DNA of 56,432 nt from a virus. Positions 14,980-23,720 of this stretch are shown one piece after another. Positions within the stretch are counted from its first letter, which is position 1, and each line of letters opens with the position of its first letter. The translations under genes were made by a program, and so were the position numbers. The notes under the pieces were generated by a model. It searched no databases and was not told where the DNA came from. It saw nothing but the letters and a program-made list of their open reading frames with translations. Where the stretch lies: positions 1 to 56,432 of IMG/VR virus record IMGVR_UViG_3300047552_000689. One strand, 5' to 3'.

Positions 14980-15334
14980 GGGCATGGTGAAGGCCCTTCG
15001 CGCGTGCACGTCTGCGATGCTGCGCGCGGGCGTCAACATGACCCCAGTCGACACTGGTAAGGCCGTCTCCAACTGGCGCGTCGGCGTCGGACAGCCCACT
15101 CGCGCCGAGGTCGAGGCCCACTCCCCTGGGACCCAGGGGTCGACCGCCTCGGCCAACCGAGCCACTGCGATCGCTGACGGCGAGTCTCGTATTAACTCGA
15201 TCAGCAAGATCCAGGCTGTCTATGTCAGCAACAATGTCAGCTATCTGCAGTACATCAAGCGGCTCCGTGGAGTCGAAGATGTGATGCTCGCGGCTGGCCG
15301 CGTCGCCTTTGAAGCCAACAAGAAGGTGCTCTGA
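14918..15334 (+). CDS. HK97 gp10-like tail completion protein (138 aa)
   Basis: MRIRVDILRADLRRSVDRAD KG... followed by MTPVDTGKAVSNWRVGVG is the characteristic PVDTGxxxxxW signature of HK97 gp10-like/minor tail proteins. These normally lie before the tail tube; here it lies after the chaperone, an unusual order. The start is within the T extension; AGAGGGCG is upstream. It ends TGATG with the tape measure start. Confidence 0.7.
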   Translation: MRIRVDILRADLRRSVDRADKGMVKALRACTSAMLRAGVNMTPVDTGKAVSNWRVGVGQPTRAEVEAHSPGTQGSTASANRATAIADGESRINSISKIQAVYVSNNVSYLQYIKRLRGVEDVMLAAGRVAFEANKKVL

Positions 15335-18006
15335 TGTCGGTCAACCGTCTCATCATCGTCGCCTCCATCGAGGGCGTCGGCAATGTTGTCAAGCGAATCG
15401 GCGACATCGGGAACGCTGCCGCCGCCACCCAGCGGCAGACCGCGCTCCTCGGAAAGTCGCTGGGTGGGCTTGTCGCCGCTGTGGGAATCAGTGGCGTTGC
15501 CCGTCTGTCCGACGAGTTCACCAACCTGGAGAACAGGCTGCGCACTGTGACCACGAGCTCTGAGCAGCTCGGCGCGGTCTACAAGCAGCTCTTCCAGGTG
15601 GCCCAGGAGACGCGCTCCAGCTTCGACGCGACGGCCAAGCTGTTCCAGCGCGTGTCGCTCGCGAGCAAGCAGCTTGGCGGCACGACGCAGCAGAACATCC
15701 GCTTCACCGAGTTGCTGAACAAGGCGACGATCATCTCAGGTGCCTCGACCATCGAAGCCGAGGCCGCGCTCATCCAGCTCTCCCAGGGTATGGCCAAGGG
15801 AAAGCTGAACGGCGACGAACTTCGCTCCGTCCTCGAGCAGCTGCCGATCGTGGCCGACGCCATCGCTATGAAGATGGGCGTCACGCGCGGCGCTCTGCGC
15901 GATCTTGGCGCCGAGGGCCAGATCACGTCCAAGATCGTCTACGACGCGGTCCTCGCAATGAGTGAGTGGGACGCCATGTTCGCAAAGCTGAGCCCGACTA
16001 TGGCTCAGGGTCTCAACAACATCCGCAACGCCTTCGGCAACCTGCTGCGCGACATCAATCAAGTGACAGGTGTCTTTACCGCGATCGGAAATTCCATGCT
16101 GTTCGTCGCGGACAACATGAACATGCTCGCCACGATGCTTGGCGGCGCGGCGATCGTCGCCACGATTGGCTACTTCACCCAGCTCAAGGATGTGACACTC
16201 ACCCTGTCGACTGTCCTGAGTCGGCAGCTCGGCCCGGTCGCGATGCAGGTCGTCCGCAGCATGACGCAGATGCAGCTCGGCCTGCTCATCGTCCGCACCG
16301 CCTTCCTTCAAGCGGCCACCGCTGCAGCAACCTTCGTCCGGTCCAACCCGTTCACTGCCATCGGGGCGGCGCTGGTTGTGCTGCTTCCGCTCATGTATCA
16401 GTACGGCGACTCGATCAACCTTGTGAACCAGAACCAGGCTGGCATGGAGGGCAAGGTCTACACGCTCCGCATGCTGCTCGATCAGCTCGGCATCACCATC
16501 CAGCAGGCAGTCATCCCGATCATGCAGGGCCTGAGCCAGGCATTTCAGACGATCTGGACGCTGCTGCAGACGATGGCCGCGCCGATCTACGCCGCGCTCG
16601 AGGGCTGGCAGCTCATGGGTCAGAATCTGGTTGCGACGGGTGGTACAGTGTTCACGTTCACTGGCGCGCTCTACGCTCTCGCCGAGGGCTTCAGCTTCGC
16701 GCTGCAGACCGCCGTCCTCCCCTTCGGTCTGGCCGCCCAGTCCCTGGGGCAGATCATGTTCAATCTCGGCTGGATCACCGCCGAGTCGCTCAAGGTGATC
16801 AACGACAACACCCAGAGCATCGGCGAGTGGGCCAAGGCCGGACTCGACGCTGGTGAGCGCATCGCCGCATTTGATGAGAAGCTGGCCAAGCTGACCGAGG
16901 AGCTCGGCAAGAACAAGGTCAGTCTCGACGAGGCCAGTGCTGGACTCAGCGGCTACGGTGGAGCAGCAGACGACGCGGCCAACGCGACTGGCAATCTCGC
17001 CAGCAAGCTCAACACCGCCAACGCCTCTATCTGGGACTCGACCGCTGCAGGTCAGGCCCTGCGTGATGAGTTGTTCGGTGTCGGCGAGGGCGCTGGTGCC
17101 GCTGATGAGGCCTATGGTGGCTTCAACAGCACGCTGAATCAGTTCACTGGTATCGACGGTCAAGTCGCCAACGGACTCAACGGCATCGCCTCCGGCCTGG
17201 CAGGTGTCGCCAACGCGGCCAACTCCGCTGCCAACGCGGTCCGCAACTTCAACGCTGCCTCTAGCGGTGGTGGAGGCGGTGGTGGCAGTGGTCCGTCTTC
17301 CACCCCTCTGGGCGGCTTCGGCTTCAAGCTGAAGAGCATGACGGTCATCAGTGGCAAGACGGGCAAGCCGATCTCGGGCGCTCGCGCGAATGGTGGCCCC
17401 GTCAGCGCAGGCAAGACCTACCTCGTTGGTGAGAACGGCCCAGAGCTGTTCACGGCCAAGGAGGATGGTGACATCCACCCCTCGCTTGCCAATGACAACT
17501 GGTACAAGAATCTCAAGCGCAAGTATGACGAGGTCCAGAGCCAGATCAAGGCCTTCTGGGAAGGCCCAGGAAAGAACGGCGCGGTCGGCCCCTACGAGGT
17601 CGGCTCGATCATCGGTCTTCAGAACCGCCGCACTGACATCAAGGAAGATCTCGACGCGTATGTCGCTCGCAAGATGCGAGGCATTGAAGAGAAAGAGCGC
17701 AAGGCGCTCAGGCGCGAGTTCAAGAATGGCTTCCAGGACGATGGCATGATCAACGCCCCTGGCTTCGAGGACTACAACAAGCCCGCGCCAAAGATCGACT
17801 TCCAGACTCCCACCCCGTGGCAGAGCGGCAGCCCAATGCCTCTCCAGGGTGGCTCTGGATCAGGATCTGTTGGTGGTGGGGGAATGCAGATTGTCGTCAA
17901 TATTCAGACGGCTGATGTAGAGTCCTTCCGGCGCAATCGGGCGCAGGTCGAAGAGGATATCCGAGCGACCGTCGAGCGTGCGATGCGTCGCAAGAACCGG
18001 AGGTAG
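15334..18006 (+). CDS. Tape measure protein (890 aa)
   Basis: Sets tail length and exits with DNA. The N-terminus carries the tape-measure domain (LSDEFTNLENRLRTVTTSSE QLGAVYKQLFQVAQETRSSF DATAKLFQRVSLASKQLG... INGAS-like IISGASTIEAEAALIQLSQGMAKGKLNGDELRSVLEQLP). The middle has hydrophobic segments that may cross membranes (MLATMLGGAAIVATIGYF; FTAIGAALVVLLPLMY). Later regions are Gly-rich then charged (MRGIEEKERKALRREFKNG). At about 890 residues and roughly 1.5 A per residue, a tail near 130 nm would be expected. Start couples to the previous stop. Confidence 0.93.
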   Translation: MSVNRLIIVASIEGVGNVVKRIGDIGNAAAATQRQTALLGKSLGGLVAAVGISGVARLSDEFTNLENRLRTVTTSSEQLGAVYKQLFQVAQETRSSFDATAKLFQRVSLASKQLGGTTQQNIRFTELLNKATIISGASTIEAEAALIQLSQGMAKGKLNGDELRSVLEQLPIVADAIAMKMGVTRGALRDLGAEGQITSKIVYDAVLAMSEWDAMFAKLSPTMAQGLNNIRNAFGNLLRDINQVTGVFTAIGNSMLFVADNMNMLATMLGGAAIVATIGYFTQLKDVTLTLSTVLSRQLGPVAMQVVRSMTQMQLGLLIVRTAFLQAATAAATFVRSNPFTAIGAALVVLLPLMYQYGDSINLVNQNQAGMEGKVYTLRMLLDQLGITIQQAVIPIMQGLSQAFQTIWTLLQTMAAPIYAALEGWQLMGQNLVATGGTVFTFTGALYALAEGFSFALQTAVLPFGLAAQSLGQIMFNLGWITAESLKVINDNTQSIGEWAKAGLDAGERIAAFDEKLAKLTEELGKNKVSLDEASAGLSGYGGAADDAANATGNLASKLNTANASIWDSTAAGQALRDELFGVGEGAGAADEAYGGFNSTLNQFTGIDGQVANGLNGIASGLAGVANAANSAANAVRNFNAASSGGGGGGGSGPSSTPLGGFGFKLKSMTVISGKTGKPISGARANGGPVSAGKTYLVGENGPELFTAKEDGDIHPSLANDNWYKNLKRKYDEVQSQIKAFWEGPGKNGAVGPYEVGSIIGLQNRRTDIKEDLDAYVARKMRGIEEKERKALRREFKNGFQDDGMINAPGFEDYNKPAPKIDFQTPTPWQSGSPMPLQGGSGSGSVGGGGMQIVVNIQTADVESFRRNRAQVEEDIRATVERAMRRKNRR

Positions 18007-18008
18007 AA

Positions 18009-18608
18009 ATGATCATCGACAACGTCCGGCTGCCGATCGATGTTGAGCAGGGGGTCAAGGGTGGCCCCCAGTTCAACACGACCATCAACATGACCGATGG
18101 CGGCCACATCATCGCCAACCAGAATTGGGAATATCCACTGTATGTTGGGAATGTCGGCTATGGTATCCAGGATCGCGACGATCTTGAAGCGGTCATCGAG
18201 TTCTTCTATGCCCGACGCGGTCGACTGCGTGGCTTCCTCTTTCGAGACTGGTCTGACTACCAGTTCACGAATGAGAACCTCGGCACAGGAGACGGAGTCG
18301 AGCGCAACTTCCAGTGCATCCGCACCTACTCCGACACGGTCCTCCCATTTGTCCGTCCGCTAAAGTACCCGATCGAGAGCAGCATGACAGTCTACAACAA
18401 CGGGGTCGCAGTCAACGGCTCTCAGTGGTCGCTGCTCAGCACGGGCGAGGTTCGCTTCACCACGGCCCCAGCACTCGGCGAGGTTATCACTGCGACGGGC
18501 GAGTTCAACATCGCCGCGCGCTTCCTCACTGACACGCTCGAGATCGACATGCTGCTGTTCAGCACGGGCTCGATCCCGGCGATCCCCATCGCCGAGGTGC
18601 GCGAATGA
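18009..18608 (+). CDS. DUF2460 distal tail protein, GTA g12-like (199 aa)
   Basis: A distal-tail ring protein. The DUF2460 signature is clear: beta-rich N-terminus, then YGIQDRDDLEAVIEFFYARRGRLRGFLFRDWSDYQ, then GDGVERNFQCIRTYSD and a C-terminal AARFLTDTLEIDMLLFSTGSIPAIPIAEVRE. GGAGG precedes the start. It is the first of four genes in the same order as Rhodobacter capsulatus GTA g12-g15. Confidence 0.9.
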   Translation: MIIDNVRLPIDVEQGVKGGPQFNTTINMTDGGHIIANQNWEYPLYVGNVGYGIQDRDDLEAVIEFFYARRGRLRGFLFRDWSDYQFTNENLGTGDGVERNFQCIRTYSDTVLPFVRPLKYPIESSMTVYNNGVAVNGSQWSLLSTGEVRFTTAPALGEVITATGEFNIAARFLTDTLEIDMLLFSTGSIPAIPIAEVRE

Positions 18609-19459
18609 GGACGATCAACGGCACTCTTCAGACCCGCCTCGCCTCTGGGACCACGACGCTCTGCCACCTGACGCGAATCACGCGCCGGGACGGCACGATC
18701 TTGCGCCTTACAGACCACGACACAGATGTGGTCTTCAGCGGCAACACCTACTCGGCCGACAAGTCCGTCCGCATTGCTGGCATCACCTCGTCGACCAACA
18801 ACGGCATCCAGTCCACCAACTGCGACGTCTTGTTCACGACTGGTGGAATCACCGACGAGGACGTGGTGCGCGGACTCTATGATAACGCCACCGTCGAGTT
18901 CTCAATCGTCGACTACACCAACACCGCGCTCGGCGAGATCCTGCTGATGAAGGGGATCATCTCAGTCTTCTCCATCACGGATAAGGGGCTGGGCGACTTC
19001 GAGATCCGTGGCCTCCTCACGCGCGGTAACGCGCGAGTGGGCGAATACTACTCTGCTGAGTGTCGGGCCGATCTTGGTGACACTCGCTGCGGCGTCTCAC
19101 TGGCCAGCTATCAGGACACGGCGACCGTCTTCAGCGTCTCGACCTCGACCAGTTTCCTGGTCACCCCAGCGGGGAGTCCGGCCAATGGCTTCTACTCCTT
19201 CGGTCTGATCACCTTCACCTCGGGTGATAACAGTGGGCGCACGATGGAGATTCTGTCCCAGGCAGCGGAGAGTGGTAGGCAGCGAATCAAGCTGCCGCTC
19301 GCCTTCCCCTACAACCCTGCCCCTGGGGACACGCTGACCCTGACGGCGGGCTGCGACCATCGCAAGGAGACCTGCAAGACGAAGTTCAACAATCTCCTGA
19401 ATTTCCGTGGAGAGCCTTTCGTCCCCGGCCAGGACATCCTCAATGACCTCGATATCTAG
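18605..19459 (+). CDS. DUF2163 tail hub protein, GTA g13-like, probable Fe-S site (284 aa)
   Basis: Hub protein linking tail tube to tip. N-terminus TTTLCHLTRITRRDGTILRLTDHDTDVVFSGNTY is typical of DUF2163. The C-terminal part has four well-placed cysteines: C153, C162, C250 and C257 (CRADLGDTRC and CDHRKETC), then KFNNLLNFRGEPFVPG. Iron-sulfur binding by such a cluster is known for GTA hub and lambda gpL-type proteins; here it is inferred from the cysteines. Start overlaps the previous stop (ATGA). Confidence 0.9.
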   Translation: MRTINGTLQTRLASGTTTLCHLTRITRRDGTILRLTDHDTDVVFSGNTYSADKSVRIAGITSSTNNGIQSTNCDVLFTTGGITDEDVVRGLYDNATVEFSIVDYTNTALGEILLMKGIISVFSITDKGLGDFEIRGLLTRGNARVGEYYSAECRADLGDTRCGVSLASYQDTATVFSVSTSTSFLVTPAGSPANGFYSFGLITFTSGDNSGRTMEILSQAAESGRQRIKLPLAFPYNPAPGDTLTLTAGCDHRKETCKTKFNNLLNFRGEPFVPGQDILNDLDI

Positions 19460-19871
19460 GCAGGCCATCGTCGACGAGGCCCGCTCCTATCTCGGCTGCC
19501 CCTTCAAGCATCGGGGCCGGACCCGGAATGGCATCGACTGCGTCGGCCTCCCCATTGCCATTGGCTGGTCCCTGGGGCTCCACAAGTACGAGGACGAGGT
19601 CGAGTACACTCGACAGTCTACCGGGCACGTCCTGCTAAAGCCCTTCCTCGAGCACTGCGAGCGCCTCTCGAACCCGGCTCTAGCTCAAGACGGGGACATC
19701 CTAATCCTGCGGGACCAACTCTTCCCGCACCACACGGCGATCCGGGCGAGCAACGGTGAGATGATCACCCTGATCCATGCTTGCGTCTGGAGAGGCCGAG
19801 TGGTAGAAGACGTGTTCACCGACGAGTATCGATCCAAGCTCGTCACCGTGTTCAAGTTCAGGAGCCTGTAG
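19443..19871 (+). CDS. NlpC/P60 cysteine peptidase, GTA g14-like (142 aa)
   Basis: Cell-wall hydrolase at the tail tip that opens peptidoglycan during DNA entry. Start chosen at 19443 (MTSISRQAIVDEARSYLGCP). Catalytic motif GIDCVGL gives Cys33; HHTAI supplies His96/97 and a further His112 lies in ITLIHACV. The fold order (helix, C motif, strand, H motif) agrees with the family. It overlaps the hub gene by 17 bases. Confidence 0.88.
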   Translation: MTSISRQAIVDEARSYLGCPFKHRGRTRNGIDCVGLPIAIGWSLGLHKYEDEVEYTRQSTGHVLLKPFLEHCERLSNPALAQDGDILILRDQLFPHHTAIRASNGEMITLIHACVWRGRVVEDVFTDEYRSKLVTVFKFRSL

Positions 19872-19873
19872 CC

Positions 19874-22800
19874 GTGTCAGCGATCTCCGGTTTCACATGG
19901 AGCCTTCTCCGACAGGGCGGTGTGCTCACCGGGTCCAAGAAGCCTGGCACTGCAGCGCAGGCACTCCTTGACGCCAAGCTCGGTGGTCCACGTGGAAACG
20001 ACATTGTCTCCTACACTGTCATCGAGCCGCCGGATGATCGCTACTATCCGGGGTACAGCTACACCCAGGCGGATGGTGACGTCCGGACGGTCGGCCCGCG
20101 CCTGAAGGATCTGAACATCCCCTTCTCGCTCTACGGCCTGCCCATCCCGTTCACCTTCGGTGTGCGCCGCCTCTACGGGAACATGATCTGGGCGACTCCG
20201 CTCAAGGAGACGGTCAAGAAGAAAAAGAAGGGTGGCAAGGGCAACAAGAAGAAGTCCGAGCTCTACGAATACTTCGCCACCTTCGCAGTCGGCTTTGGCT
20301 ATCCTGGCTTCGGCTCTGCTGGCTCGCGCCAGATCCTGCGCATGTGGGCAGACGGCTCGTTGATCTATGATCGCCGCACCTTCGGCAAGACCAAGGTCGA
20401 GGGGTTGAGCTTCGTGTTCTACCCTGGCACAGAGACGCAGATGCCAGATCCGACGATCGAGGCGCGCGAGGGCTCGGGCAATGTCCCGCCCTATCGTGGC
20501 ATGATGTACGTGGTGCTCAAGGAGCTGCCTGTCGGCCCCTACGGCGACCGTCCGCCTGCGATCTCGATTGAAGTCGGCGACGTCACCTCGCCCACGACCA
20601 CTGTCAACAACATCCAGGCCTCGCTCTACAATGGCAGTCGCTCCATGACGCAGATCGTCGTGGACTGGGATCGCTACCAGGCCTACACGGTCGGCAACGG
20701 AGTGGTCCGCACCTTCGACCTGATCAACAACGTCGAGAGCAACGTCGTCGTCGCCAACCCCATCGGCATGGGTTGGGACACGAACGTGTCCACGATCACT
20801 GGCACTCCGCTCAACGTGATCGGGGTGGGCCTGACCAACGAGGACATGGGCTACATCCCATGGCTCAACAAGATCATCTGCGGTCCCCCTGGGGCTGGCT
20901 CCACGGCTGTTGGTCTCATGGACCCGGCCTCCGGCATTGTCACCCACTGGATCGGCGCGGACGGCCCCGTCACCAACGCGTCCTACCCGAACAACGAGGT
21001 GAGCGCCGCTGACAAGATGATCGATGGCACCAGTGCCTTCTACAGTGGCTACATCCCCGCTGGACGCCGCTACGCCTCGCAGATCTTCTACAACCTGTAC
21101 TGGACTGAGACGTTCATCTTCGTCCAGTCGACGGTCTACAACGACTTCGTGGTCCTGCATCTGCGTGGTAGGGACGACATCCTTGACATGCTCTACATCG
21201 CCAATGGCACCGTCTACGACGAGGTGGTCCCAGGGACGGTCGGTGTTGGCTACTCGGACGTCTACTACGTCTCCGGCAGCACCATCTATCGCAGCCGCCT
21301 AACCGCGCTCACCTTCCGCACCAAGGTCGGCAGCGAGAACACGCCCGGCGACTTTGCCATCACGTCCTGGAAGGTTATGCCCTCTGGGATCAACAACATC
21401 TGGTACTACGCGCCGGATGACGTGCTCTGTGTCCTGCTCGACAACGGCGACTTCTACAAGTATTCCTGCGTCGATGGCAGCGAGCTCCTCAACACCACGA
21501 TCACTGGCACGCTCCCCAGCGCGCACTACGTGAACAAGAATTGCAGCAACATCGGCTATGGGGCCGTCGCCTATGACGTGGGCAGCAACGTCCGCGAACT
21601 CGACCTGATCTTCGGCACGGTCGCCACGCTCACTGGTGGCAGTGGCTGGGCTGCAAGCGGAAACAAGTTCGACTCTGGCAGCCGCTCCATCGTCGGCATC
21701 GGCACGGGTGGCTCGGGCAGCAACGGCACCGGGCAGTCCCAGTCGATGGCGGACGCGGTCACGCGCTGCTTCTACGACCGCATCCAGAACGGGCGCATCC
21801 CGCTGGCAGACTTCCTCGAGGGCGTCGCGATCATGGCTGGCTACGACCCCAGTGAGATCGAGATCAGCTCCAACATCGACGACACGATCGACGGTGCCAT
21901 GATCCTGAACGTCACCACGTTCAACTCGATCATGGACCCTGTGTCCGCGCTCTACCGCTTCGACATCATCGAGTCTGGTGGCAAGATCAAGTTCATCCGG
22001 CAGGCACTCAGCGCCCCGGCAACCAACTTCACGATCGACGAGGGCGAGACGCTCATGTCGAGCGAGAACGCGATGGGCACGCCCACCTTCTCACTTCGTC
22101 GCGAGGAGGAGGCCGAGGTCCCGCAGAAGGTGTCGATCCGCTACCTCGACGCGGCGCTGTCTTTCAACTGGTCGATGCAGTTCAGCTCGCGCTCGCGCAC
22201 GATCACCACCAACGACTCGAACAACCAGATCACCTACGAGGTGCCGATCGTCATGACGGCATCCGAGGCCAAGGCGCTCTCCTACAAGGCGCTCTGGACC
22301 GCGTGGAACAGCCGCGTCGCATACAACTTCCGAGTCAGTCCCGAGTGGCTCAAGATTGAGCCGGGCGACATTGGGACAGTCACCGCTGTCGGTATCACCT
22401 ACACGGTTCGCGCTGTGCAGGTCACCTACAACAACGACTTCACCATCAGCGTCCAGGCGGTCGGCTGGCTCTCGGACGAGGCCGTCGACATCAGCGCGGA
22501 CGAGGGCGCGGGCTATCCCCAGACGATCCCGTACACGGTCGGCGCGGCTGCCTACATCCTCGACATCCCGCTGCTCCAGGAGACGGACGATCTCAACTAC
22601 GCTGGCCAGTTCCCAGTCTACGTGGTCCTCGGTGGTCTCACCCCTGGGTCTGACTGGCCGGGTGGCTCGATGTGGGCAGCCTACGACAGCCTCAACTTCG
22701 AGGAGGACGTGGGCAGCCAGACGGACAGCTATGTGGGCGTCGTCCCGACTGTGCCGACTGTGCCCGACTCCATCCTGGCTCGCGACGACTTGAACACCAT

Positions 22801-23719
22801 GACCGTCTACACCAAGGAGGGTGATGTCACCCTGCTGACCACAGCAAGCGAGCTCGAGGTTCTGAACGGGGCCAACTTCGCCGCCTATGGTGCGAACGGA
22901 CGGTGGGAGGTCATCCAGTTCGAGACCGTCACAGACAACGGCAACGGCTCCTACACGCTCTCTGGCATCTATCGTGGGCAGCGTGGCACCGACTACGCGG
23001 TTGACAACCATCGTCCCGGCGACACCTTCGTGCTGCTCGACTCCGACTGGCTAAACTACATCAGCTTCCCGCTCTCGGACGTGGAGCTCGGCTTCCGCTA
23101 CAAGGGCGTCGGCGTCGGCCAGGACCAGACGCTCATCCCGCCGCAGCTCGTCCAGCTCAATGGCTACGGCGCGCGCCCGTGGCCTCCAGTCAACATCCGG
23201 GCGACCCGGTCGCTCTCGGCCCTCACTGGCGACCTCACTCTCTTCTGGGAGAGGCGCTCGCGCACGAGCGGGAACCTGGTGGACGGCGGCGAGATCGCCC
23301 CGCTCGAGGCCACCGAGGCGAACGACTACCTCGTCTCGATCCGCCGCTGGGCCCACAAGGACTACGAGTGGAGTGGCTCGAACTGGGACGAGGTGACGGA
23401 CACCACCAACGACGTTGTCACCTTCGAGGTGACGGGCGCGACCGAGCTCGTCCTGACCGCCGCCCAGATCCGGACGGCCGAGCTCTACGAGTACGCCGAG
23501 CCTGACAACCCGGCCACCGAGGGCACCTCCTTCACCCAGGTGAGTGGAGACACGATCCCGGCCTCGGCGACTATCAACGAGCAGATCGCGGACTTGGGCT
23601 TTGGCGAGTTCGTACGGATGAAGTATCTCGAGATCATGGTGCAACAGAGGACGACCGTGCCCCACTCGAGTGGATATGGCCCCGGACGGTGGACAACCGT
23701 CCAGATAGAGGACACGTGA
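19874..23719 (+). CDS. Large tail tip/host-specificity protein, GTA g15-like (1281 aa)
   Basis: GTG start at 19874 with AGGAG upstream. The N-terminal region PFSLYGLPIPFTFGVRRLYG NMIWATP is the family signature. A Lys-rich loop (KKKKKGGKGNKKK, about residue 115) precedes YEYFATFAVGFG. The centre (about residues 250-600) has a repetitive beta-rich insertion resembling propeller-like strands (DNGDFYKYSCVDGSELLN). The C-terminal half includes MADAVTRCFYDRIQNGRIPL, an SIRYLDAALSFNWSMQFSSR segment and a fibronectin-like part (TGDLTLFWERRSRTSGNLV DGG). It probably forms the baseplate megatron and contacts the receptor directly or via the next genes. Confidence 0.88.
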   Translation: MSAISGFTWSLLRQGGVLTGSKKPGTAAQALLDAKLGGPRGNDIVSYTVIEPPDDRYYPGYSYTQADGDVRTVGPRLKDLNIPFSLYGLPIPFTFGVRRLYGNMIWATPLKETVKKKKKGGKGNKKKSELYEYFATFAVGFGYPGFGSAGSRQILRMWADGSLIYDRRTFGKTKVEGLSFVFYPGTETQMPDPTIEAREGSGNVPPYRGMMYVVLKELPVGPYGDRPPAISIEVGDVTSPTTTVNNIQASLYNGSRSMTQIVVDWDRYQAYTVGNGVVRTFDLINNVESNVVVANPIGMGWDTNVSTITGTPLNVIGVGLTNEDMGYIPWLNKIICGPPGAGSTAVGLMDPASGIVTHWIGADGPVTNASYPNNEVSAADKMIDGTSAFYSGYIPAGRRYASQIFYNLYWTETFIFVQSTVYNDFVVLHLRGRDDILDMLYIANGTVYDEVVPGTVGVGYSDVYYVSGSTIYRSRLTALTFRTKVGSENTPGDFAITSWKVMPSGINNIWYYAPDDVLCVLLDNGDFYKYSCVDGSELLNTTITGTLPSAHYVNKNCSNIGYGAVAYDVGSNVRELDLIFGTVATLTGGSGWAASGNKFDSGSRSIVGIGTGGSGSNGTGQSQSMADAVTRCFYDRIQNGRIPLADFLEGVAIMAGYDPSEIEISSNIDDTIDGAMILNVTTFNSIMDPVSALYRFDIIESGGKIKFIRQALSAPATNFTIDEGETLMSSENAMGTPTFSLRREEEAEVPQKVSIRYLDAALSFNWSMQFSSRSRTITTNDSNNQITYEVPIVMTASEAKALSYKALWTAWNSRVAYNFRVSPEWLKIEPGDIGTVTAVGITYTVRAVQVTYNNDFTISVQAVGWLSDEAVDISADEGAGYPQTIPYTVGAAAYILDIPLLQETDDLNYAGQFPVYVVLGGLTPGSDWPGGSMWAAYDSLNFEEDVGSQTDSYVGVVPTVPTVPDSILARDDLNTMTVYTKEGDVTLLTTASELEVLNGANFAAYGANGRWEVIQFETVTDNGNGSYTLSGIYRGQRGTDYAVDNHRPGDTFVLLDSDWLNYISFPLSDVELGFRYKGVGVGQDQTLIPPQLVQLNGYGARPWPPVNIRATRSLSALTGDLTLFWERRSRTSGNLVDGGEIAPLEATEANDYLVSIRRWAHKDYEWSGSNWDEVTDTTNDVVTFEVTGATELVLTAAQIRTAELYEYAEPDNPATEGTSFTQVSGDTIPASATINEQIADLGFGEFVRMKYLEIMVQQRTTVPHSSGYGPGRWTTVQIEDT

Positions 23720-23720
23720 C

